From contig JAHEBA010000002.1 in NCBI GenBank assembly GCA_024642465.1, forward strand, positions 1-64,000: a DNA stretch of 64,000 nucleotides. The letters run 5' to 3'. The number at the start of each line of letters is the position of its first letter. Positions within the stretch are counted from its first letter, which is position 1. Of the stretch, positions 16,215 through 24,642 are shown one piece after another. The translations under genes and the position numbers were made by a program. Under the pieces are notes generated by a model that did no database searches, had not been told where the DNA came from, and saw only the letters and a list, made by a program, of their open reading frames with translations. Origin of the DNA: Alphaproteobacteria bacterium. Lineage in GTDB: Bacteria; Pseudomonadota; Alphaproteobacteria; Rhizobiales; Aestuariivirgaceae.

Positions 16215-17999
16215 ATGACAGCAGAACAAATCAGCGTCTTCGCCATCATCATCTTCGCCATGGCGATGTTTGTCTGGAATAGGGTTCGCTACGACCTAGT
16301 CGGCCTGATGGCGCTGCTTCTTGCCGTCCTCACGGGCGTCGTGCCGGCATCACATGCATTTGAGGGATTTGGCCACGCTGCCGTAATTACGGTCGCAGCA
16401 GTGCTGATCATCTCCCAGGCTCTGCAGAACTCCGGCCTGGTCGATAAGCTGGTGGTTCTACTGGCCGGCACGCGCAAGTCGCCCACTCTGCAAGTGGCCG
16501 CCGGAAGCGGCATTGCGGCAATCCTGTCATCGGTAATGAACAATGTAGGCGCGCTAGCGCTAATGCTGCCAGTTGCACTGCGCAATGCCTACAAGGCTGG
16601 GCGCTCGCCCTCCATTGTGCTGATACCACTGTCCTTCGCTAGCCTGCTGGGCGGATTGGTGACCCTGATCGGCACGCCCCCCAACATTGTCATATCCGGG
16701 TTTCGTGAAAGCCAGACCGGCAAGCCGTTTGCCATGTTCGACTTTGCACCGGTGGGTCTTGCGGTTGCTGCGGCCGGGCTAGTCTACCTGGCAACCATTG
16801 GATGGAGATTGTTGCCTGAACGCATTGCAGTCGAAGGCGAGGATGACAACCTGTTCCATGTCGAGCACTACACGCTGGAGTCCAACGTGCCCGAGGGCTC
16901 GCCGCTGGCGGGCATGCGGGTGCGCGAGCTTGAGAACAAGTTCGACCGCGAAATCTCGGTCGTTGCGATTATCCGCCAGGGCGTCCGCCGGCTCGCGCCA
17001 CGCGCCATTGAAAAAGTGCGCCCTGGAGATGTGCTAATCCTGCAGGGTGATCCCGGCCTGATCCAACCACTGGCCGACGGCAAGCAGCTTGGCTCGCTAG
17101 GCCACCAGGTGGAAGGCGAGAAGGATCTCGAGTCCGAAGACGTTGAAGTGATCGAGGCAGTCGTATTGCCCAACTCGCCCATCGAGGGCAAGTCGATGCG
17201 CCAATACCGCATCCATGACCGGTTGGGTGTGAACTTGCTCGCACTCGCCCGCCAAGGACGCCAACCGACTGCACGGCTGAAGAACATCCGTTTCAAGACT
17301 GGTGATGTGCTGTTGCTACAGGGCGAGAAGGCGGCGATGGCCGATGCGCTGAGCACGCTGGGCTGTCTGCGTTTGGCATCCCGCACAATTTCTGAGGACA
17401 TCCCGACGGGCAAGATCTGGCTGTCGACCGGCATATTTGGTGCGGCAATCGCTGCTGCGGCGTTTGGGCTCGTTACAGTACCAATTGCATTCATGGCCGC
17501 AGTTCTGTTGCTGGTACTGACGGACACCATCTCACTCGCCGAAATGTACGATGCCATCGAGTGGCCGGTGATCCTGTTGCTCGGAACCTTGATACCAATT
17601 GGCGAGGCGCTTCAACATACTGGCGGCACGGAGCTAATCGCCAATGGTCTGGTCAGCGTGGCGGGAGATGTTCCGATGTGGGGCATTATTGCCATGGTGC
17701 TTGCAGTCTCGATGTGGCTGTCCGACTTCGTGCACAACACCCCGACCGCCATCCTGATGGCACCAATTGCTATGGGCATAGCCTCGGGCCTAAACGCCAA
17801 TCCGGATGCATTCTTGATGGCCGTGGCCGTAGGTGCTGCGTCGCCCTACCTGACGCCGATCGGTCACCAGTCCAATACTCTGGTGATGGGCCCTGGCGGC
17901 TACAAGTTCCAAGACTACACGAGGGTTGGCTTGCCTCTACAGGTTATCATCCTGATTGTCGCAGTGCCGATGATCATGTGGGTCTGGCCACCGCTTTGA
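16215..17999 (+). CDS. SLC13-family permease with two RCK-C (TrkA-C) domains
   Basis: A 594-residue inner-membrane transporter. An N-terminal membrane block (about residues 1-205) contains NNVGALALMLPVALRNAYK and GGLVTLIGTPPNIVISGFRE, the SNT-type motif of the SLC13/DASS superfamily. Two cytoplasmic RCK-C domains follow (about 225-300 and 320-395), each with the pattern G-x-x-L-x-x-x-x-G. A second membrane block contains DFVHNTPTAILMAPIA and GAASPYLTPIGHQSN. Such proteins import sulfate, dicarboxylates or similar anions, and RCK-C domains suggest gating by a small ligand. ATG 16215 is preferred over GTG 16149. The retropepsin-like gene follows after 15 bases. Confidence 0.8.
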   Translation: MTAEQISVFAIIIFAMAMFVWNRVRYDLVGLMALLLAVLTGVVPASHAFEGFGHAAVITVAAVLIISQALQNSGLVDKLVVLLAGTRKSPTLQVAAGSGIAAILSSVMNNVGALALMLPVALRNAYKAGRSPSIVLIPLSFASLLGGLVTLIGTPPNIVISGFRESQTGKPFAMFDFAPVGLAVAAAGLVYLATIGWRLLPERIAVEGEDDNLFHVEHYTLESNVPEGSPLAGMRVRELENKFDREISVVAIIRQGVRRLAPRAIEKVRPGDVLILQGDPGLIQPLADGKQLGSLGHQVEGEKDLESEDVEVIEAVVLPNSPIEGKSMRQYRIHDRLGVNLLALARQGRQPTARLKNIRFKTGDVLLLQGEKAAMADALSTLGCLRLASRTISEDIPTGKIWLSTGIFGAAIAAAAFGLVTVPIAFMAAVLLLVLTDTISLAEMYDAIEWPVILLLGTLIPIGEALQHTGGTELIANGLVSVAGDVPMWGIIAMVLAVSMWLSDFVHNTPTAILMAPIAMGIASGLNANPDAFLMAVAVGAASPYLTPIGHQSNTLVMGPGGYKFQDYTRVGLPLQVIILIVAVPMIMWVWPPL

Positions 18000-18014
18000 A
18001 GGAGGGCGTCGAAA

Positions 18015-18509
18015 TTGAAGAAAGCGACAATCAAGCAAGTGAACCTGATCGGATGGCGTGAACACGTCTGCCTTCCCGCGCTGGGCATTTGCAACATTGC
18101 GGCGAAAATTGATACAGGCACCAGAACCTCGGCCTTGCATGCCACTGATTTCGACCCCTTCGAGAAAGGCAAGTGGCCCTGGATCAGGTTCACCGTGCGC
18201 GCTGACAATTCTGGCAGGAGACGCACCTGTGCAGCCCCGATTATGGATCAGCGCAACACCAGGAACCCAAGCGGTCGCACCGAGTGCCGGTTTCTTATCG
18301 AAACGCCGATCGTCCTTGGTGCCGAAAAATGGCTCATCGACCTGTTGCTCACAGACAGAGCAGATATGGAGTACGATCTGGTTGTGGGGCGCACGGCGCT
18401 GCGCAAGAAGAAGCTGATCGTCAATCCAGGGCAGTCCTGGTTGAGTGGTGAGCCGGTCGTGAAAACCGCGGATGAAGGTGAACACGTTGATCAGCAGGCG
18501 TCGCCATGA
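18015..18509 (+). CDS. Retropepsin-like / ATP-dependent zinc protease family protein (COG4067)
   Basis: A 164-residue protein. The core motif AKIDTGTRTSALHA (about residues 33-46) is the D-T-G aspartic-protease signature of the RimK-associated family annotated as ATP-dependent zinc protease. VGRTALRKKKLIVNPGQSWL is the second conserved block, at the C terminus. The start is TTG 18015, supported by AAGGAGG nine bases upstream and by homologous beginnings of the type KKxxIGWREHVxLPxLG. It lies 15 bases after the SLC13 transporter and is presumably co-transcribed. In other genomes members of this family sit beside RimK ligases. None is seen here. Confidence 0.75.
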   Translation: MKKATIKQVNLIGWREHVCLPALGICNIAAKIDTGTRTSALHATDFDPFEKGKWPWIRFTVRADNSGRRRTCAAPIMDQRNTRNPSGRTECRFLIETPIVLGAEKWLIDLLLTDRADMEYDLVVGRTALRKKKLIVNPGQSWLSGEPVVKTADEGEHVDQQASP

Positions 18510-18532
18510 CCACCTCTTATGCACTGAAGTCA

Positions 18533-18598
18533 ACCAGCGCTGGTGCGACATTCGCCGCCCTGACGGCTTAGGTCGGGTCAGAAGAACGAGACTGACCC
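18533..18598. terminator. Palindrome and stem-loop after the retropepsin-like gene
   Basis: ACCAGCGCTGGT is a perfect 12-base palindrome at 18533-18544. GGGTCAG (18575-18581) pairs with CTGACCC (18592-18598) across a ten-base loop. There is no U-tract. The pair may end the SLC13/protease transcript or form part of the mgtE leader. Confidence 0.35.
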
Positions 18599-18729
18599 TA
18601 GTCTAGCTGACTGGGTTGGCTCAACGACTTGCCACCCAAGTGGATGCCCTGCGCCTGACTCCATTTTGAAGCCGCGAAAACTGAGCACCCAGCCGCTGGG
18701 CGCACCAACAACCACAGAAGGACTGAGGA

Positions 18730-20130
18730 ATGATCGACAGCGAAACTCAGTTGGACCCACCCGAAACGCCAGAGTCAGAACAAGATCCGAAACCCCTACG
18801 CGAACAGGTGAAGGATGCGGTTGACGCTCGCGATGTGGAGACTTTGGTCGCGCTACTGGCCCCCTTGCCACCCTCCGCCGCGCTGCGCCAGCTACTCCTA
18901 CTGGTAGCTGAGGATCGCGACGTATTGCTTGCACTGGTTCCTGTGGAGTTGGCCGCAGATCTAATCGTGGAGGCGCCTGTCGAGGCCGCGACGGATCTCG
19001 TCGAGCGAATGCCAACCGACCGAGCTGCAGAAGTCTTGGATAAACTGGAATCCGACCTGCAGGCGGACATTATCGGGAAGCTCGAGCCCGAGGACGCTCA
19101 TGCCATACTGACCCGCCTTCATCCAGATGATGCGGCAGATGTTCGCCGCCTGACAGAATATGAAGATGATACCGCGGGCGGCCTCATGGTTGCTGACGCC
19201 TTCGAATTCCCTGAGACGGCCACTGTTGGCGCGGTCTTGCAAGGAATTGTTTCGGATGATGCGGATTTCGAGCGCTATCGAGGCCAGCATCCCTACGTTG
19301 TAGATGCTAAGGGCTGTCCGGTCGGGGTCGTTTCGTTACGCGAACTGCTAACGTCCAATCGTGGCAAGAGGCTGTCTGCGATCATGGCGCCGCCAGTCAC
19401 GGTAAGTGTGGACACCTCACTTGATGAACTGGAGGACCTGTTCGACAAGCATAACTTCTATGGCTTCCCGGTCGTGGAAGCCAACGGACGATTGGTTGGA
19501 GTCGTATCACGCACGGCTGTACATGACGCTGCTTTGAAGCGGTCTCAAAGTGAAAGCTTGAAACGTCAGGGTGTCGTCGGCGACGAGCTGCGCTCGATGC
19601 CGACATGGCTGCGGTCGAGGCGTCGGCTCGCCTGGCTCTCGGCCAACATCGTGCTGAACATCATCGCCGCATCGGTAATTTCAGCCTACGAGGAAACCCT
19701 GGCGGCCGTCATCGCAATAGCGGTCTTCCTGCCGATGGTGTCAGACATGTCTGGCTGTTCAGGCAATCAGGCGGTCGGGGTAACCATGCGAGAGCTGGCG
19801 CTCGGCATTGTGCGGCCCAAGGACGCGATACGGGTGTGGCGGAAAGAGGCAACTATTGGGGTTATCAACGGTATCGCGCTCGGGATCTTGATTGGCCTTG
19901 TAGCCTGGATCTGGAAGGGTAACCCGTGGTTGGGTTTGGTGATCGGTACTGCTCTCGCCGCGAATACCTTGCTTGCAGTCTCAATCGGGGGCGTCGTGCC
20001 GCTGCTGCTAAAGACGCTGGGTCAGGACCCCGCAGCAGCCTCAGGGCCTTTGTTGACAACAATCACTGATATGGCGGGATTTTTTCTGGTGCTCAGTCTG
20101 GCCAGTATGATGATGCCGTTGTTGGCTTAA
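18730..20130 (+). CDS. mgtE: MgtE magnesium transporter
   Basis: A 466-residue magnesium channel. The N-terminal superhelical domain (about residues 35-145) shows the repeated pattern ADLIVEAPVEAATDLVERMPTDRAAEVLD. Tandem CBS domains (about 150-270) sense cytoplasmic magnesium and include IMAPPVTVSVDTSLDELEDLF and VGVVSRTAVHDA. Five transmembrane helices follow, with the pore segment MSGCSGNQAVGVTMRELALG. Length matches the family. AGGACTGAGG precedes ATG. No M-box-like riboswitch was recognised in the 220-base leader. Confidence 0.9.
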   Translation: MIDSETQLDPPETPESEQDPKPLREQVKDAVDARDVETLVALLAPLPPSAALRQLLLLVAEDRDVLLALVPVELAADLIVEAPVEAATDLVERMPTDRAAEVLDKLESDLQADIIGKLEPEDAHAILTRLHPDDAADVRRLTEYEDDTAGGLMVADAFEFPETATVGAVLQGIVSDDADFERYRGQHPYVVDAKGCPVGVVSLRELLTSNRGKRLSAIMAPPVTVSVDTSLDELEDLFDKHNFYGFPVVEANGRLVGVVSRTAVHDAALKRSQSESLKRQGVVGDELRSMPTWLRSRRRLAWLSANIVLNIIAASVISAYEETLAAVIAIAVFLPMVSDMSGCSGNQAVGVTMRELALGIVRPKDAIRVWRKEATIGVINGIALGILIGLVAWIWKGNPWLGLVIGTALAANTLLAVSIGGVVPLLLKTLGQDPAAASGPLLTTITDMAGFFLVLSLASMMMPLLA

Positions 20131-20389
20131 AGGGAGGGTTAACATTGGTTCATGGCAGTTCCTGGCACATTCCGGACTGTTCGGTGCCTAGCGAAAAATG
20201 TCCGCTATTGGGGCTGGAGCGAACATCTCCCAATGCCGTGTCCAACGGCAACAAAGGGCCGCAAGTGACATTGGTCAGTGCGCCTGGGCATATGTAGAAC
20301 CGGTGTTATGGAATGGGAGGGCAAGCCAGTGCCTGCAAACGGGCCATAACCGGTCCTGCACAGGTGGTCTGAACCTCGGGCTGGGACAC

Positions 20390-21121
20390 CTAGCTGGACG
20401 TCAGCGTCATCAGTATGTCGGCATACCAGACACAGTTCAGGCCAAGAGCCTCATCGAGCTTCAGGTCACGGGTGCCGACGTCCAGCCTTGCCGAATGGAT
20501 ACCAAGCAACCGGTAAGGCAACCGGTCGGGATCACCAGCGTCCTGACCGGTTCGCATCACCACAGGAGCGCCGCTTGTTCCCCTGTGGGTGCGGCTGTCA
20601 GTCAGGAAATATCCTTTTCCCTGGAAGCGCAGCCCGAACGACGATGCGATAACGGCCTGCCTGACGACGGGCAGATGGTGAAGGGTGTCATGAAACCCCA
20701 GCGGGAAACCGATAACGAGGAGGGCAGATCCGATTTCCGGCTGGACGTCCGTGCCGGGGATGTCTGCGGGCCTGAAGGCGCTGAACACTGCGGTCGCAGG
20801 CAAGGCAGGACGCTCGATCTCGACCACTGCGACATCGATAAGGCCCGCACTGTCCTCGCCCTGCCGCCAGACGGCCGTTCCATCGCGATAGAGAGGCACC
20901 GAGAACCCGACTGACCTGGCGAGGTTGGCGGCATCGGTGTGCAGTTCGATCTCCACGCGATCCGGCCGGTGGTCACTTACTTCATCCACCAGCACATGCC
21001 GGCTGGTGACAAGGAACAGCCTTTCGTCACGCTCGAAGAAGAAACCGGTTGCACTGGTGCGATGAACTGTACCGGAAAATGTCCTGATGGGCGTCGCCGT
21101 CAGCAGGATCTGTTCAATCAT
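20390..21121 (-). CDS. Trypsin-like serine protease
   Basis: A 243-residue protein with a chymotrypsin-fold triad: His in LVTSRHVLVD, Asp in LIDVAVVEI and Ser in RTHRGTSGAPVV (consensus GxSGxP). There is no signal peptide, so it is probably cytoplasmic or non-classically located. The in-frame ATG at 21151 would add ten residues. ATG 21121 is preferred because GAAGG lies eight bases upstream. It is the last gene on the minus strand of the transglutaminase/ATP-grasp cluster, separated by about 220 bases, and could process the same substrate. Confidence 0.75.
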   Translation of the reverse strand: MIEQILLTATPIRTFSGTVHRTSATGFFFERDERLFLVTSRHVLVDEVSDHRPDRVEIELHTDAANLARSVGFSVPLYRDGTAVWRQGEDSAGLIDVAVVEIERPALPATAVFSAFRPADIPGTDVQPEIGSALLVIGFPLGFHDTLHHLPVVRQAVIASSFGLRFQGKGYFLTDSRTHRGTSGAPVVMRTGQDAGDPDRLPYRLLGIHSARLDVGTRDLKLDEALGLNCVWYADILMTLTSS

Positions 21122-21241
21122 CCCTGAACCCTTCAGTCTGGAAACGCTCATGTTACCGCATCAGCGGGGAGTTCGCCCACCTCGATCAACACTGCCCACT
21201 CAAGTGGCGAAGTCGTTACCGCAGGCGATATCGGGAACCCA

Positions 21242-21285
21242 GCCGACTTGCCGGTCCCTTGTCGCCGACTTGCCGGTCCCTTGTA
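21242..21285. repeat. Tandem 22-bp duplication
   Basis: Two adjacent copies of a 22-base unit (21242-21263 and 21264-21285, beginning GCCGACTTGCCGGTCCC) differ only at the last base. They lie in the gap between the serine protease and the transglutaminase gene and look like a recent slippage duplication. Confidence 0.7.
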
Positions 21286-21342
21286 CCTGGCGTAGAGGGA
21301 TTGCCACGCAACAGCCGGGCGCAGGGTATCTGGCATTCGTCG

Positions 21343-22221
21343 CTACACTACAGGCGCAACATCAACAGAGTGCCGGCTGGTATGGGCTCCTGCCGACCGC
21401 ATCACGCCCCTGACGGGTGCCACGTCGAAATAGTCACGTGCCCTCGCGATGACGATGTGATCTTCGCCCGCCATCATGGCATTGGTCGGGTCAAACTCGA
21501 TCCATCCCATCTCGCGGCCGCACCAGGCCCTGACCCACGCATGCATCGCGTCGGCGCCCTCAAGGCGGGATTTTCCTTGAGGCGGGATTGTCCGGAGATA
21601 GCCACTGACATACCCTGCCGGAATGCCGATGCCCCTGAGGCAGGCAATCATGACGTGGGTGAAGTCCTGGCACACGCCGTGCCGCCGCTCGAACGCTTCC
21701 AGCATGGGAGTTTCAACCGTCGTTGCCTCAGGATCAAAGCGCATGTCTCTGTGCAGTGCGGTATTGATCGCCGAAATGGTCTCAAGTGCCGTAGCACCGG
21801 GCGTGTGCAGTGACCGGGCATAGTCGGTGGTCTGTTGCTCGATCGGAACCCTGACAGACGCACCGGTGAAGTGGTGCGGTGAGGCAGCATCAACGCCCCT
21901 GTAGCCGGCAATCTCGGCAGCCAATGCGGATAATGTCGGCGAGCAGTCTAGCCGCGGCACAGGCGCGGGGCGATCGACACGCGCCTTTACTTTCAATGTG
22001 ATCGATTCATGAGGCTGGTCGAACAGCAGCTCGGTGAGGCGATTGCCAAAAAAGTCGGTGCGCTCGACCTGTTCCTGGGGTGCCGGATCCACCGTAAATG
22101 TTGCTGCAATGGTCCGTTGTTCTCCGGGTAGGTCAGCCGGCATCACCCTGATCTGGTGCCGGCCTGCATCTGCCAGATCAGGATAATGGTATTCAATCTG
22201 CAATGAGATGTCGTAGAGCAT
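21343..22221 (-). CDS. Transglutaminase-like protein
   Basis: A 292-residue protein. The N-terminal beta-rich region (about 1-120) of the transglutaminase_N type is followed by the cysteine-protease-like core: Cys in HGVCQDFTHVMIACLR, His in ADAMHAWVRAW and Asp in IEFDPTN. Family members may cleave or cross-link peptide bonds. The chosen ATG 22221 follows the ATP-grasp/alpha-E stop codon by ten bases, and an upstream in-frame ATG at 22254 would overlap that gene. It is the third gene of the operon, after the DUF2126 transglutaminase and the ATP-grasp/alpha-E fusion. Comparative work (Iyer, Aravind and colleagues) predicts a peptide-synthesis or tagging function for this set. Confidence 0.85.
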   Translation of the reverse strand: MLYDISLQIEYHYPDLADAGRHQIRVMPADLPGEQRTIAATFTVDPAPQEQVERTDFFGNRLTELLFDQPHESITLKVKARVDRPAPVPRLDCSPTLSALAAEIAGYRGVDAASPHHFTGASVRVPIEQQTTDYARSLHTPGATALETISAINTALHRDMRFDPEATTVETPMLEAFERRHGVCQDFTHVMIACLRGIGIPAGYVSGYLRTIPPQGKSRLEGADAMHAWVRAWCGREMGWIEFDPTNAMMAGEDHIVIARARDYFDVAPVRGVMRSAGAHTSRHSVDVAPVV

Positions 22222-22231
22222 CCGGAACGAC

Positions 22232-24637
22232 CTATCGAAAGTAGGCGTGGCCAATCCTGGCGGACAGGGCCGCTATTCCTGCCCCGATGTCCTTGAGCGC
22301 CCCGGTATCGAGTTTGTAGGCCGGTCGGCTTGCAAGCGCCGCATAGGTCCTCAGCATTGCCCGCTGGAGATCTGTCGTCGGGCGATGCGGCGTAGCCCCG
22401 GGCAGGAACCCGAAGTGCTCGCGCAATTCATCAAACTGGTGTGCGACCGATCGCGGGTTGAGGGGGTCAAGCGCAAGAAGATCGATGACGGTTTCCCGGT
22501 TCGTCCCGACGGCATAGCGTCTGCGATGGGACATGGCACTGTCACAAAGCTCGACGGCCAGATCGTACGCGCCCTCCGGGACTTCGGGATCAGCAAATCT
22601 GGCGAGCAGAAATGTTGTTGCGATTGCCCGTTCCAGCGAGCGGCCAATGCTGAGGAATCTCCAGCCGGTGAAGTGGTACATGTTCTCGTGTACGAGACCC
22701 GAAAAACCGGACAGTTTGCGCAGCAGCACGCCCATGGCCCTTGCTGCGTCATCGCCAGCCGTTGCTGTGCCCGACATCTTCGTAACACTCCTTTGCAGGT
22801 CCGCGAGTGCAAGCCAGCCATCAGATGAGAACCGGTCACGGACATGGGCTGCTGATCCGAATGCCGAAGCAAGCGCTGTTGAAATCGCGGCTGGCACGCT
22901 GCGGGAAATGTCGATGTCGAGCGAGGACATGTACTCGCTCAGGTCGGTGAGAAGCGGGGTATCCGGGTAAGCCGTCTCGGCGAGACGGACATGATAGGCT
23001 CGCGTCAGCCTGATCAGATGCTCTGCCCGTTCCACGTACCGCCCTAGCCAGAACAGGTTGTCAGCAGCCCGGCTCGGCAGAACCCCGGGCAGGTTCTGCA
23101 TCAGGTGAATACCATCGCGGGGCAGCATCGACTCTTTCCGGACAGGATCTTTCCTGACAATCCAGACATCGGCGACCGAACCGCCACGCTGCATGGCCAG
23201 TTCCGGTCGGTCGCCATGATGCCCGATCCGCGCAAAGCCTCCCGGCATTATACGCCAGCCGGACGCTGTCCTCGCAAGAAACACACGCAGGCTCATGGGG
23301 CGCGGTTTGAGGACCCCGTCCACCAGAGCCGGCGCAGTTGACAACGTGACCGCTTCCTGGCCGACCAGATGAGCTGCGCCGTCATCGATCCACGCTTCAA
23401 CCGTTTCCTTCACCTTCGCCGTGAACTTGCCGCCCACAGCAGATATGTCGTCGAGCTCGAACGGCAACCGGGTGGCATAGGCATCGCCAATCGTCATCCG
23501 GTCTGCGTTCGCCTTGACGTGTTCGCGTTCTGCAGCCTGTCCACACCACCATGTGGCAATGTTCGGCAGTCTGAGCGGTTCTCCGGTGAGCGCCTCGCAG
23601 ATCCTTGGGATGAAGGCGAGAAGGGCTCGTGTTTCAAGGACGCCGGAACCAAGTGCATTGATCATGGTAACCGAGCCGCTGCGGACCGCTCCGAGCAAGC
23701 CCGGTGTTCCCAGCCTGGAAGCCTCGTTGAGTTCCAGCGGGTCTGCCCACTGTGCGTCGAGGCGCCGCCACAACACATTGATCGGTGAGAGACCGCCGAC
23801 CGTCCGCACCATCAGTTGCCCGTTCCGGACTGTCAGATCTTCACCTTCGAGGAGCATGAAGCCGAGGTAGCGGGCAATATAGGCATGCTCGTAATATGTG
23901 TCGTTCAGCGGGCCCGGTGTGAGAATCCCGACCCGGCTAGAATTGTCACCACGCAGGTCCAGCAGGGCATCACGGTATTCCCGGAAAAAACCGGCAAGGC
24001 GCTCGACATTGCTATGCCCGTAGATGTCAGAGAAGATCCGGGACGTCGCAATCCGGTTCTCCAGGGCAAAGCCGGCGCCCGAGGGCGCCTGTGCGCGGTC
24101 ACCCAGTACCCACCAGTTGCCGCCCGGTCCGCGTCCGATATCGAAGGCGATGAAATGGAGGAAGTGCCCGGACCGTGGAACCGTGCCGACAAGCGGCCTC
24201 AGCCATTCCCGGTTGTTCGCGATCAACGGGGCCGGCAGGAAGCCTTCCTCGACCAGCCTCGCCGGACCGTAGAGATCAGCAACAACCTGCTCAAGCAGGT
24301 CGGCACGCTGGATGAGACCTGCAGATATTTCCTGCCACTCAGCCTCATCGATAAGCAGCGGGATGTGGCTGAGAGGCCAGTCACGCTCGGCCGTATCCTG
24401 CGGCCCATAGTGACGATAGAAAACCCCGGCATCTCGCAGGTACTGGTCGCCCCGGGCTATCCGTGAGCCGATCTCCTGAGGCGTCATCGAAGCCAGGGCG
24501 CGGATCAGATCGTGCCAGACCGGCCGGATGCTGCCGTCGGCTGCAATCAGTTCATCAGGTACATCATGTGTCCGGTCGTATCCTGCCAGCAGCCCGGAGA
24601 CATCCAGTTCAGAAGCATGGTCGCCTTGTAGTTTCAT
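22232..24637 (-). CDS. Circularly permuted ATP-grasp plus alpha-E (DUF403) fusion protein
   Basis: An 801-residue protein. The N-terminal half (to about residue 480) is the circularly permuted ATP-grasp type 2 domain, with PVWHDLIRAL, RGDQYLRDAGVFYRHYG, DLYGPARLVEEGFLP, GILTPGPLNDTYYEHAYIARYLG and LGTPGLLGAVRSGSVTMINALGSGVLE. The C-terminal half is the all-helical alpha-E domain (LPSRAADNLFWLGRYVERAEHLIRL, LVHENMYHFTGWRFLSIGRSLERA). These are often separate genes, and the fusion also occurs elsewhere. The ATP-grasp part is predicted to ligate amino acids or peptides. It lies five bases downstream of the DUF2126 gene and ten bases upstream of the second transglutaminase. Confidence 0.85.
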   Translation of the reverse strand: MKLQGDHASELDVSGLLAGYDRTHDVPDELIAADGSIRPVWHDLIRALASMTPQEIGSRIARGDQYLRDAGVFYRHYGPQDTAERDWPLSHIPLLIDEAEWQEISAGLIQRADLLEQVVADLYGPARLVEEGFLPAPLIANNREWLRPLVGTVPRSGHFLHFIAFDIGRGPGGNWWVLGDRAQAPSGAGFALENRIATSRIFSDIYGHSNVERLAGFFREYRDALLDLRGDNSSRVGILTPGPLNDTYYEHAYIARYLGFMLLEGEDLTVRNGQLMVRTVGGLSPINVLWRRLDAQWADPLELNEASRLGTPGLLGAVRSGSVTMINALGSGVLETRALLAFIPRICEALTGEPLRLPNIATWWCGQAAEREHVKANADRMTIGDAYATRLPFELDDISAVGGKFTAKVKETVEAWIDDGAAHLVGQEAVTLSTAPALVDGVLKPRPMSLRVFLARTASGWRIMPGGFARIGHHGDRPELAMQRGGSVADVWIVRKDPVRKESMLPRDGIHLMQNLPGVLPSRAADNLFWLGRYVERAEHLIRLTRAYHVRLAETAYPDTPLLTDLSEYMSSLDIDISRSVPAAISTALASAFGSAAHVRDRFSSDGWLALADLQRSVTKMSGTATAGDDAARAMGVLLRKLSGFSGLVHENMYHFTGWRFLSIGRSLERAIATTFLLARFADPEVPEGAYDLAVELCDSAMSHRRRYAVGTNRETVIDLLALDPLNPRSVAHQFDELREHFGFLPGATPHRPTTDLQRAMLRTYAALASRPAYKLDTGALKDIGAGIAALSARIGHAYFR

Positions 24638-24642
24638 CTCTG

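Noticed and set aside
18510..18729. Possible magnesium riboswitch (M-box) upstream of mgtE
   Set aside because: The leader has a palindrome and a stem-loop, but I could not recognise the conserved M-box helices or sequence blocks.
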